From positions 1 to 41,376 of the forward strand of contig USBB01000022.1 in NCBI GenBank assembly GCA_900552795.1: a stretch of 41,376 nucleotides of DNA, read 5' to 3'. The position numbers and the translations under genes are program-made. This document shows positions 25,438-33,442 of this stretch, in pieces. The notes beneath the pieces are model-generated. The model saw only the letters and a program-made list of their open reading frames with translations, was not told the origin of the DNA and ran no database searches. Each line of letters begins with the position of its first letter. The stretch's first letter is position 1. Source of the DNA: an uncultured Eubacterium sp. (GTDB taxonomy: Bacteria; Bacillota; Clostridia; Lachnospirales; Lachnospiraceae).

Positions 25438-26352
25438 ATGATTAGTGTAAAAGGCATTTCAAAAAGTTTTGAGAGTTTTAATGCGTTAGATGATGTGACC
25501 TGCGATATAAAAGACGGGTGTATATACGGTATGGTCGGCTCTAACGGTGCAGGTAAGTCTACTTTTTTAAGGATTCTTACAGGTGTTTACAAGGCTGATA
25601 AGGGAAGTGTGGAAATTGATGGCAATGTGGTATATGAAAATCCTGTGGCTAAGTCAGATATAATGTTTGTGCCTGATGAGCTATTTTTTCTTCCGTCAGC
25701 GACCATGAAAAAGATGGCTAAATTTTACAACGGAATTTATGATCGCTTTGATTATGAAAGATTTAACAGCTTAACTAAAATTTTCGGATTAAACCCTGAC
25801 AAAAATATATTTGGATTTTCAAAGGGTATGAAGCGTCAGGCAGCAATAATACTTGCATTGTCCACAAGGTCAAAGTACATGTTTTTTGATGAAACATTTG
25901 ACGGTCTTGACCCGGTAATGAGAGCTTTGGTAAAAAAGCTTATTTATAACGATGTTGAGCAGTTTAATTCAACTGTAATAATAACATCACATTCACTTAG
26001 AGAGCTGGAGGATATATGTGACCATCTTGCGCTTCTTCACAAAGGCGGAGTTGTTATAGACAGTGATGTTGTGGATTTAAAGACTACGCAGTTTAAGGTT
26101 CAGGTTGCCTTTAAAGAACCTTTCACGCAGGATAAATTCAAAGATTTAAATATAACAAGATACAGAAGTGAGGGCTCAGTAGCCAGCATGATTATAAATG
26201 GTGACAGGGAACAGACCGTAGCTGAATTAAAAGAAATGAACCCTATACTGCTTGATGTGCTTCCGCTTACTTTAGAGGAAATATTTACTTATGAGATGGA
26301 AGCACTCGGCTATAATTTTGATAATGCATTGGAGGAAAACAGCTATGAATAA
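25438..26352 (+). CDS. ABC transporter ATP-binding protein
   Basis: This 304-residue ATPase drives the membrane protein encoded next. Walker A GSNGAGKST is near residues 34-42, the signature is FSKGMKRQ (a variant of LSGGQ), Walker B MFFDETFDGLDP, and the H-loop His is in ITSHSLRE. A C-terminal extension of about 90 residues follows the ATPase domain, as in YtrB/CcmA-like exporters. ATG 25438 follows GGAGGAG (25427-25433) by 4 bases. The stop codon overlaps the permease start. Substrate cannot be told from sequence. Confidence 0.92.
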   Translation: MISVKGISKSFESFNALDDVTCDIKDGCIYGMVGSNGAGKSTFLRILTGVYKADKGSVEIDGNVVYENPVAKSDIMFVPDELFFLPSATMKKMAKFYNGIYDRFDYERFNSLTKIFGLNPDKNIFGFSKGMKRQAAIILALSTRSKYMFFDETFDGLDPVMRALVKKLIYNDVEQFNSTVIITSHSLRELEDICDHLALLHKGGVVIDSDVVDLKTTQFKVQVAFKEPFTQDKFKDLNITRYRSEGSVASMIINGDREQTVAELKEMNPILLDVLPLTLEEIFTYEMEALGYNFDNALEENSYE

Positions 26353-28450
26353 TAAAAAGGTATTTAGTACAAAAATGTTCTGGCAGACATTTAAACAGCT
26401 AAAGTTTGTAGGAATTCTGCTTGCTGCCATAATAGTAATTTTTGATGTTATTTCTTTTTCGGGCGAAATGTTAAGTTATTTTTCATATGCTTCTGTTGAT
26501 GGCGGTATAGGAGTAAGCAAAATGGATGTTTCACCGTTTCAGATATATCTGTTTTTGACGTTCCTTATTTTTACTCCGATTATTGCGATAAGTACTTGGA
26601 ATTTTCAGAATAAAAGAAACAGCAGTGATTTTTACCACTCACTTTCGTATACACGCGGATGCCTTTATTTAAGCAGATTTGCAGCGGCTTTTACATGGGT
26701 TTTCATTATGCTTGCAGCAAGCTGTGTTGTGCGTCTTATAGCATATGGCATATTTAATAATTATTTGATAATTGATTATGCCATGTTGTTTAAAATTTAT
26801 GGAAGCATGTTTGTGTGCAACGTTTTTATACTTGCAGCGGTGACGCTTGCCTGTTCGGTTACGGGAAATATTTTTGCAAATATATGTGTGACAGGTCTTA
26901 TTACATTTTTGCCGGGATTTCTGATAAATCTTTGCGCAGGAGCAGTATCAACAGTATGTTCATTGGTGCCTGCCGATTATGTAATTCCGTTTATATCAAG
27001 AAAAAGCAATCTTGTAATGGCATTGTTTATGTGTTTGTTTGACAACAGTGATATTAATAATATACTTACGTCAGTATTTTCAAATATTTACACATTAGTC
27101 ATTGCGATTATATATCTGATAGCCGGATATCTGATTTTTGCAAGAAGAAAGAGTGAGTGTGCAGGAAAAGCCGCAAACGGAGTAAAAACAAGATTTACAA
27201 TTAAGACAATGCTTTGCTTTGCAGTATTAAGTGCTGCTGTTGTAACTGTTGTTTTGGCATTAAACGGTGAGGGACAGATGTCATGGTCAATCTTTTCTTA
27301 CATTGCTGCAGTATTATTTATGACAATAGCGGTTGTTATATATGAGGCAGTGACATCAAAAAATGTGAAGAAAATTATTGGCTGCATACCGTCGCTGCTG
27401 ACAGCGGTTATTCTGTCAATTCTTTTTGGTATTGGTATAAATACAGCATGCGGTGTGCTTAAGAGTCAGACTATTGATTCTCAAAAGGTCGAATATGTAA
27501 GATTTTCAAGTGCAGATTACAGTTATTATGCTGAGGAAAACTATTTTGATTCTTTGACTGAAAAAATAGACGTTGATGACAAAGATATTATAAATACATT
27601 CTGCGAAGCTTATGAGGATAGTGTTGAACTCATGGAAGAAATAAAAAAAGGCAATTATTACATTAGTGATAATTATGTAAAGTATGAGGTGTATTTTGCA
27701 GACGGTAAATCAGGAAAGCACAGATATGTATATCTTGACAAAAAGAAGCTTGGGGATATAACAGACGGCCTGCAGAATGTAGAAGAATACAGACAGGCAT
27801 ATATGAGTCTTCCTGATTTTAAAAATGTGACATTGAGAGTTGCAGGAATGAATGCACTTGATGAAAAAGAGCAGGAAAGAATATATGATACTCTGGTCGA
27901 AGAAATTCGTAAAATGAGTTTCTCACAATGGTACGAGGCTGTTAATATGACAGGAGAACCATTGGGCTCACTGATTTTTACATTCAGGATAGACGGACAA
28001 AAATACAGACAGCCGCTGTCATTGTCAAATTTATTGCCTAAGACTTCGGAAATGGTATATAACATCTTGAATGAAGAATCAAGGAAAGATGAGAAAAGCT
28101 ACAATGAACTTAAAAAAGCTATTGATGATTTGATGCAGGGAAAACAGGATGTTATTTATGATTATAAAAATGAACTTGGCTACAGGGAAATATATGCGGA
28201 TATTATGACAAGTGAGGGAGTAGCTTCAAGTTATTCACTTGTTAATTTGAAAAATGATATTGATGTATACAATGAAATTTTAAAATCGTCAAATGAGGCA
28301 TTAAACAACGATAATTACAATATAAGTTTAGATGAAGATAAAACTTTGATAAGGTTATATTATAACTGCTATGACGGAAATGAATGTTACGAAACAAAAT
28401 ATTATGTCCAGCTTGATAAAAAGTTGAATTTTAATGAAATCACAGAGTAA
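26345..28450 (+). CDS. ABC transporter permease with large C-terminal soluble domain
   Basis: This 701-residue protein is the membrane partner of the preceding ATPase. The first 380 residues hold about nine hydrophobic segments, beginning near residue 22 and ending near GCIPSLLTAVILSILFGIGI. The remaining 320 residues are soluble, acidic and rich in Tyr, Asp and Lys, resembling the DUF6449-type tail seen on some clostridial ABC permeases (recalled, not searched). ATG 26345 overlaps the ATPase stop and has GGAGG (26331-26335) 9 bases upstream, so the two are coupled. With a YtrA-type regulator this looks like an envelope-stress or lipid/peptide export module; the substrate is unknown. Confidence 0.8.
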   Translation: MNNKKVFSTKMFWQTFKQLKFVGILLAAIIVIFDVISFSGEMLSYFSYASVDGGIGVSKMDVSPFQIYLFLTFLIFTPIIAISTWNFQNKRNSSDFYHSLSYTRGCLYLSRFAAAFTWVFIMLAASCVVRLIAYGIFNNYLIIDYAMLFKIYGSMFVCNVFILAAVTLACSVTGNIFANICVTGLITFLPGFLINLCAGAVSTVCSLVPADYVIPFISRKSNLVMALFMCLFDNSDINNILTSVFSNIYTLVIAIIYLIAGYLIFARRKSECAGKAANGVKTRFTIKTMLCFAVLSAAVVTVVLALNGEGQMSWSIFSYIAAVLFMTIAVVIYEAVTSKNVKKIIGCIPSLLTAVILSILFGIGINTACGVLKSQTIDSQKVEYVRFSSADYSYYAEENYFDSLTEKIDVDDKDIINTFCEAYEDSVELMEEIKKGNYYISDNYVKYEVYFADGKSGKHRYVYLDKKKLGDITDGLQNVEEYRQAYMSLPDFKNVTLRVAGMNALDEKEQERIYDTLVEEIRKMSFSQWYEAVNMTGEPLGSLIFTFRIDGQKYRQPLSLSNLLPKTSEMVYNILNEESRKDEKSYNELKKAIDDLMQGKQDVIYDYKNELGYREIYADIMTSEGVASSYSLVNLKNDIDVYNEILKSSNEALNNDNYNISLDEDKTLIRLYYNCYDGNECYETKYYVQLDKKLNFNEITE

Positions 28451-28465
28451 AATATCAAAAACAGG

Positions 28466-28520
28466 CAATTCTAAATAAAAAGGCTAAAAAATTGATTAGA
28501 CCTTATTTAGAAAGGAATTG
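28466..28520 (+). promoter_or_regulatory. Leader hairpin that holds the spoVAF ribosome binding site in a bulge
   Basis: CAATTC (28466-28471) pairs with GAATTG (28515-28520), and TCTAAATAA (28470-28478) pairs with TTATTTAGA (28503-28511); an inner CTAA/TTAG pair lies in the loop. The ribosome binding site AAAGGA (28511-28516) falls between the right arms. It may modulate translation of the downstream gene. Confidence 0.35.
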
Positions 28521-28526
28521 CGGTTT

Positions 28527-29936
28527 ATGAGTGATTTTACTAAAAGCGCGGCAGAAAATTTTGACTTGCTAAAAAGTGCGCTGCGCGTAAATTCGAGTTT
28601 TGATATTCTTACAAGAGAAGTTAAAATTGCGGGGCGTGCAGCTCATTTTTTCTTTATTGACGGATTTGTCGAGGAGGCTATGGCGGAGAAGCTGATGCAG
28701 TTTTTTTATTCGTTAAAGCCGGAAAATCTTGAAAATATTGATATGTTTCTTGAAAATGGAATGCCTTATACGGAGGTAGAAAAGGCAGATAAAGTGGAGA
28801 CAGTTGTAACACAGTTTTTATCAGGCGTTACAGTGCTTGTGATTGACGGGTATGACGAATGTATTCTTATTGACTGCAGGACATATCCGGCAAGAAGTGT
28901 GACAGAGCCATGGAAGGACAGAGTTCTTAGAGGTTCAAGAGATGGTTTTGTTGAGACGCTTGTTCATAATGCGGCTCTTCTTAGAAGAAGAATACGTGAC
29001 CCGCATTTTTGTATGGAAATGTTCGGTGTAGGAACAAGGTCACGTTCCGATGTTGTAATGTGCTATATAGACGATAAGGTTGAAAAGCCGCTTGTTGAGG
29101 ATATAAGGAAGAGGATAGATGAGATAGATGTAGAGTCGCTTACGATGAATATAGAAAGTCTCGCCGAATGTCTTTTCAAACATAAATGGATAAATCCGTT
29201 TCCTAAATTCAAGTACTCGGAAAGGCCGGATACCGCTGCGGCAGCAGTTCTCGATGGGAATATTGTTATTATGGTAGACAATTCGCCTGCGGTAATGATA
29301 ATACCTACATCTATATTTGATATGGTTGAGGAGGCTGATGATTATAATTTTGCGCCTGTTATAGGAACGTATCTGAGACTTTCGCGATTTCTTTTTACGA
29401 TTGTCACTATGTTTCTTACTCCTGTGTGGATGCTTCTTATAAGTAATCCTCAGTGGCTTCCTGAATGGCTTTCGTTTATAACTGTGTCGGATAAGATTAC
29501 CGTTCCGGTGATTTTGCAGCTTCTTCTGCTTGAGCTTGCGGTAGACGGACTTAAAATGGCGGCTGTAAATACACCTACACTTCTTTCAACACCATTAAGT
29601 ATTATAGCAGGTATCGTTGTGGGAGAATATGCGGTGTCATCGGGATGGTTTAATACGGAATCGCTTCTTTATATGGCGGTTGTCACAGTCGGAACATATT
29701 CACAGGCAAGTTTCGAAATGGGATATGCGATGAAATTTGTAAGAGTGATAACGTTATGTCTTACTGCGGCATTTAATGTATATGGTTTTATTGCGGGAGT
29801 TATAATTTCTATTATATGTATTGTGTTTAACAAAACAATATCAGGAAAAAGTTATATTTATCCTATTATTCCATTTAATGCAAATGATCTTAAGAGAAGT
29901 ATTTTCAGAGTCAGACTGCCGCATGGCACAAAATAA
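28527..29936 (+). CDS. spoVAF: Spore germination protein SpoVAF (GerA family)
   Basis: This 469-residue protein belongs to the GerA A-subunit family. The N-terminal soluble half includes VLVIDGYDECILIDCRTYPARSV in two stretches and the family hallmark RGSRDGFVETLVHNAALLRRR. The C-terminal half has about five membrane segments (for example FTIVTMFLTPVWMLLI and SIIAGIVVGEYAV). Length and N-terminus (KIAGRAAHFFFIDGF) fit SpoVAF better than GerAA; SpoVAF sits in the spore inner membrane and modulates germinant receptor channels. No spoVAA-AE genes are adjacent. ATG 28527 is 10 bases after AAAGGA. It converges on enolase through a shared terminator. Confidence 0.88.
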   Translation: MSDFTKSAAENFDLLKSALRVNSSFDILTREVKIAGRAAHFFFIDGFVEEAMAEKLMQFFYSLKPENLENIDMFLENGMPYTEVEKADKVETVVTQFLSGVTVLVIDGYDECILIDCRTYPARSVTEPWKDRVLRGSRDGFVETLVHNAALLRRRIRDPHFCMEMFGVGTRSRSDVVMCYIDDKVEKPLVEDIRKRIDEIDVESLTMNIESLAECLFKHKWINPFPKFKYSERPDTAAAAVLDGNIVIMVDNSPAVMIIPTSIFDMVEEADDYNFAPVIGTYLRLSRFLFTIVTMFLTPVWMLLISNPQWLPEWLSFITVSDKITVPVILQLLLLELAVDGLKMAAVNTPTLLSTPLSIIAGIVVGEYAVSSGWFNTESLLYMAVVTVGTYSQASFEMGYAMKFVRVITLCLTAAFNVYGFIAGVIISIICIVFNKTISGKSYIYPIIPFNANDLKRSIFRVRLPHGTK

Positions 29937-29946
29937 AAATAAAAAA

Positions 29947-30012
29947 GATTGCGCAGGCCAGTTTAACAGTCTTAATCAGTCAGATGAAAGCTGTTTCAGG
30001 TCTGCGCTTTTA
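29947..30012. terminator. Bidirectional terminator between spoVAF and eno
   Basis: GCGCAG (29951-29956) pairs with CTGCGC (30002-30007), with further pairing (ACAG with CTGT) inside. T follows on the plus strand (CTTTTATTG) and a T-rich run follows on the minus strand, so it can end both convergent genes. Confidence 0.7.
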
Positions 30013-30027
30013 TTGTTTATATGATTA

Positions 30028-31275
30028 TTAATATTGTCCGATGAGCTCCTCAATTCTTAAAAGACGGTTATATTTACATGTGCGTTCTCCTCTGCATGGC
30101 GCGCCGGTTTTTATAAATCCTGCGTTTAATGCGGCTGCCAAATCAGCTATGGTAGTGTCTTCTGTTTCTCCTGAACGGTGTGAGATTATAGTTTTAAAAT
30201 TATTTGCTTTTGCAAGCATTACAGCCTCTATTGTTTCTGTGATAGTACCTATTTGATTAGGTTTTATTAATATGGCGTTTCCGCATTTGTTTTCAATTCC
30301 CTTAAGAAGTCTTACTGTGTTTGTGACAAATAAATCGTCTCCCACAAGCATTACTTTGGTTCCTAAAGTTTGTGTTATTTCCTGCCAGCCATCCCAGTCA
30401 TCCTCGCCGAGAGGGTCCTCAATTGACATTATAGGGTATTCGTTTACAAGGCGTTTCCAGTATTCAATCATTTCGTGTGTTGAGTAGTGAGTCTGGTTTT
30501 TAGGAAGAATGTAATAGCCCTCCTTGTACCATTCGCTTGCAGCGGCGTCAATAGCTATTTTAAAGTTTTTTTCGGTGTCGTATCCGGCTTTGTTTATTGC
30601 TTCCATAATGAGACATATAGCGTCTTCTGCTTTATTTAAGTTTGGAGCAAATCCTCCCTCGTCTCCGACTGCGGTGGACATTCCGCGAGCCTTTAAAATT
30701 CTTTTTAACGCATGATACACTTCACAGCATGCACGTACCTTGTCAGCAAATGTATCAATACCTACAGGGACTATCATAAATTCCTGTATATCAACATTTG
30801 AGTCGGCATGAGCACCGCCGTTTAATATATTCATCATAGGAATCGGTGTATCGCATGCTGTAAAGCCGCCGAGATATCGGAACAATTCGATATTTAATGC
30901 CTGAGCGGCTGCATGTGCACAGGCGATTGACACGGCAAGAATAGCATTTCCGCCGAGATTACTCTTGTTTGGAGTACTGTCGGCGTCCATAAGGATTCTG
31001 TCTATTTTTCTTTGCATAAGCACATCAACGCCTGACAAAAGTTCGTTGATTTTAGTGTTTATGGTGCCGACGGCAAGCAGTACGCCTTTACCGTTGTATT
31101 TTTCGGGATTGTTATCCCTTAGTTCAATAGCTTCGAAGGAGCCTGTTGAAGCGCCGCTTGGTGCAATTCCAAAACCGCGGGTTCCGTCATATAATAAAAC
31201 TTCGGCCTCAACGGTCGGATTGCCTCTTGAATCGATGATTTGTCTGGCGTGGACTTCTTTAATACAATATTCCAT
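30028..31275 (-). CDS. eno: Enolase
   Basis: This 415-residue protein interconverts 2-phosphoglycerate and phosphoenolpyruvate. Motifs: RQIIDSRGNPTVEAEV at the N-terminus, GASTGSFEA, GGAHADSNVDIQEFM, the acid catalyst region GDEGGFAPN, Mg ligands in SIEDPL and VGDDLFVTN, base Lys in ILIKPNQIGT, SHRSGETED, and the C-terminal GAPCRGERTCKYNRLL. All catalytic positions are present; the length is slightly below the common 425-435. On the minus strand GGAGG precedes the ATG by about 10 bases. It is divergent from the Hsp70 gene and convergent with spoVAF. Whether it is the only enolase of the genome cannot be seen. Confidence 0.95.
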   Translation of the reverse strand: MEYCIKEVHARQIIDSRGNPTVEAEVLLYDGTRGFGIAPSGASTGSFEAIELRDNNPEKYNGKGVLLAVGTINTKINELLSGVDVLMQRKIDRILMDADSTPNKSNLGGNAILAVSIACAHAAAQALNIELFRYLGGFTACDTPIPMMNILNGGAHADSNVDIQEFMIVPVGIDTFADKVRACCEVYHALKRILKARGMSTAVGDEGGFAPNLNKAEDAICLIMEAINKAGYDTEKNFKIAIDAAASEWYKEGYYILPKNQTHYSTHEMIEYWKRLVNEYPIMSIEDPLGEDDWDGWQEITQTLGTKVMLVGDDLFVTNTVRLLKGIENKCGNAILIKPNQIGTITETIEAVMLAKANNFKTIISHRSGETEDTTIADLAAALNAGFIKTGAPCRGERTCKYNRLLRIEELIGQY

Positions 31276-31298
31276 AGTTAAATGCCCTCCATTTTGAT

Positions 31299-31327
31299 TT
31301 TATATATTTTTTCTATTTTTTCCGCAA
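31299..31327 (-). promoter_or_regulatory. eno promoter
   Basis: On the minus strand TTGCGG (31327-31322) is 17 bases from TATAAA (31304-31299). Both hexamers fit sigma-A well, and the start would fall just before the ribosome binding site. Confidence 0.6.
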
Positions 31328-31353
31328 TACTTAATAGTTATTCAGGTGTTTTG

Positions 31354-31362
31354 TGATATAAT
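31354..31362 (+). promoter_or_regulatory. Extended -10 promoter of the Hsp70 gene
   Basis: TG, one base, then TATAAT (31357-31362) gives an extended -10; no good -35 is evident. The same TGATATAAT string recurs at 33177 and 33257. No CIRCE-like long inverted repeat is present, so HrcA control is unlikely. Confidence 0.5.
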
Positions 31363-31405
31363 TACATAATTAAGACGAATAATGAAAAAAGAGAGTGATT
31401 TTTTT

Positions 31406-33154
31406 ATGAGCAGGGTTATTGGAATTGATTTGGGAACAACAAACAGTTGTGTAGCAGTTATGGAGGGTGATAATCCGGTTGTTATAACAAGTATGGAGGG
31501 TTACAGGACAACACCTTCCGTTGTGGCATTTTCAAAAGACGGAAGCAGAATCGTAGGAGACATTGCAAAAAGACAGGCAGCAGTTAATGCAGACAGGACA
31601 ATATTTTCAATAAAAAGACACATGGGAACCGATTACAGGAAGAAAATAGACGGAAAATATTATTCACCTCAGGAAATTTCCGCATACATTTTAAAAAAGC
31701 TTAAGACGGATGCTGAAAATTTTATAGGGGAGGAAGTTCATGACGCCGTAATTACGGTCCCGGCTTATTTTGATGATGCCGGAAGACAGGCTACAAAGGA
31801 TGCTGGAAGAATTGCCGGTCTTAATGTGCTTAGAATTATAAATGAACCTACTGCGGCGGCACTTGCTTACGGACTTGATAACGGAAAAGCGCAGAAAATT
31901 CTTGTGTATGATCTGGGTGGCGGTACATTTGACGTATCTGTAATAGAAATAGGCGATAACGTTATAGAAGTGCTTGCAACTTCTGGTGATAACAATCTCG
32001 GAGGCGATGATTTTGACGAAAGAATAATTGACTGGCTTGTAAGAAAGTTTAAAGAGTCGGACGGTATTAATTTATCAAAAGACGTTTCGGCAATGCAGAG
32101 ATTAAGGGATGAGTCTGAGAAAGCAAAAAAAGAACTTTCTTCTGCGATGAACACTAATATAAATCTTCCATTTATTGCAGTAGGAAAAGATGGTCCTCAT
32201 CATATGGATGTAAAGCTTACAAGGCAGGAATTTGAGCAGATGACAGATGATTTGGTTGACAGAACAGTTATTCCTGTTGAGAATGCTCTTAGGGATGCAG
32301 GGCTTAATAAGTCGCAGATCGATATGGTTCTGCTTGTCGGAGGCTCAACGAGAATACCGTCTGTTCAAAGAAAGGTGAGGGCGCTTATGGGAATGGAGCC
32401 TTCAAGAAATTTAAATCCTGATGAATGTGTGGCACTCGGAGCGGCGGTTCAGGGCGGAAAGCTCGGCGGAGAGCTTGTTGCAGGAAGTGCGGCAGAACAG
32501 ATAATTCTTATGGACGTGACACCGCTTTCACTTTCAATAGAGACTGTAGGGGGGATTGCAAGCAGAATTATAGAAAGAAACACAACTATACCGACAAGAC
32601 ACAGCCAGATATTTACGACAGCAGGAAATTTCCAGACATCTGTAGATATAAAGGTGTTTCAGGGGGAAAGAAAATTTACGAGAGATAATAAGCTTTTGGG
32701 CAATTTTAAGCTTTCCGGAATTAAGCGCGCCATGGCAGGTGTTCCTCAGATAGAGGTGACATTTGATATAGATGCGAATGGTATAGTGAATGTTTCGGCA
32801 AGAGATTTGGGAACAGGCAGGGAGCAGTCAATAACTATAACATCAAGTTCAAATCTTTCAGAGGATGAGATTGAAAAGGCAAAATGGGAAGCAAGTATAT
32901 ATGAAAAGCAGGATGAATACAGAAAGGGCCTTTTTGATTTAAGAAATGAAGCTATTAAGTTGTCAGACAGCACGCAGACAATGCTTAAGGAAAATAAGAA
33001 GAATATGGACAAGCAGCGTTATAAGCAGATAAAGGATGCGAATTCAGCATTAAAAAAGGCACTGCTTAAAACGTCAGCAGATAAGATGACCGATGAGGCA
33101 GCAGAGAATATAGAAGTATGCAAAAAGAATCTTGAAGATATATTAAGCCATTGA
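31406..33154 (+). CDS. dnaK: Hsp70 chaperone (DnaK paralogue)
   Basis: This 582-residue Hsp70 has the nucleotide-binding domain signatures IGIDLGTTNSCVAVMEG, YDLGGGTFDVSV and VLLVGGSTRIPSVQ. The inter-domain linker region leads into a substrate-binding domain (DVTPLSLSIETVGG, then NGIVNVSARDLGTG). The helical lid is short and lacks the Gly/acidic tail, so the protein is shorter than main DnaK proteins (about 610-640). No hrcA, grpE or dnaJ is nearby. It is probably a second, specialised Hsp70; the symbol is given for family only. ATG 31406 is preferred (GAGAGTGA upstream); ATG 31382 has no ribosome binding site. Confidence 0.88.
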   Translation: MSRVIGIDLGTTNSCVAVMEGDNPVVITSMEGYRTTPSVVAFSKDGSRIVGDIAKRQAAVNADRTIFSIKRHMGTDYRKKIDGKYYSPQEISAYILKKLKTDAENFIGEEVHDAVITVPAYFDDAGRQATKDAGRIAGLNVLRIINEPTAAALAYGLDNGKAQKILVYDLGGGTFDVSVIEIGDNVIEVLATSGDNNLGGDDFDERIIDWLVRKFKESDGINLSKDVSAMQRLRDESEKAKKELSSAMNTNINLPFIAVGKDGPHHMDVKLTRQEFEQMTDDLVDRTVIPVENALRDAGLNKSQIDMVLLVGGSTRIPSVQRKVRALMGMEPSRNLNPDECVALGAAVQGGKLGGELVAGSAAEQIILMDVTPLSLSIETVGGIASRIIERNTTIPTRHSQIFTTAGNFQTSVDIKVFQGERKFTRDNKLLGNFKLSGIKRAMAGVPQIEVTFDIDANGIVNVSARDLGTGREQSITITSSSNLSEDEIEKAKWEASIYEKQDEYRKGLFDLRNEAIKLSDSTQTMLKENKKNMDKQRYKQIKDANSALKKALLKTSADKMTDEAAENIEVCKKNLEDILSH

Positions 33155-33171
33155 AAAGCCTTTATAACTTG

Positions 33172-33399
33172 TGATATGATATAATGAGCCTTGCGGCGAT
33201 GTGCGCTTGCGGACATCGGCATAAGGCAAAAAAACACACGGAGACGGGAGTCGACGTGATATAATGACTCCAGAATCCAGATGTGCTATGCACATCTGAC
33301 GCTGTTAAGACAGCTCATTGATTCTGTCGTTATCATATCAGGTGAAATCAAATGTCTGCTATGCAGCCGCTTGATTTCCTGCTGATATGATAATTTTTG
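33172..33399 (+). ncRNA. Candidate structured RNA or leader between Hsp70 gene and aroC
   Basis: The 288-base gap before aroC has no ORF but dense structure. Two exact copies of TGATATAATGA (33177-33187, 33257-33267) are extended -10 promoters. The first precedes a hairpin, GCCTT-N4-CGATGT (33188-33202) with ACATCG-N4-AAGGC (33213-33227). The second precedes a three-way junction: CAGAATC (33271-33277) with GATTCTG (33320-33326); CAGATGTGC (33278-33286) with GCACATCTG (33290-33298); GCTGT (33301-33305) with ACAGC (33310-33314). A long terminator-like hairpin follows: TTATCATATCAG (33330-33341) with CTGATATGATAA (33382-33393), GAAATCAA with TTGATTTC, CTGC with GCAG, then TTTTT. An RNA from about 33271 to 33399 would be roughly 128 nt. 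No known class was recognised. Confidence 0.5.
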
Positions 33400-33442
33400 A
33401 TTGTGTTATGCATAAAAATCAGCAAAGAAATGAGGTAAAAAT

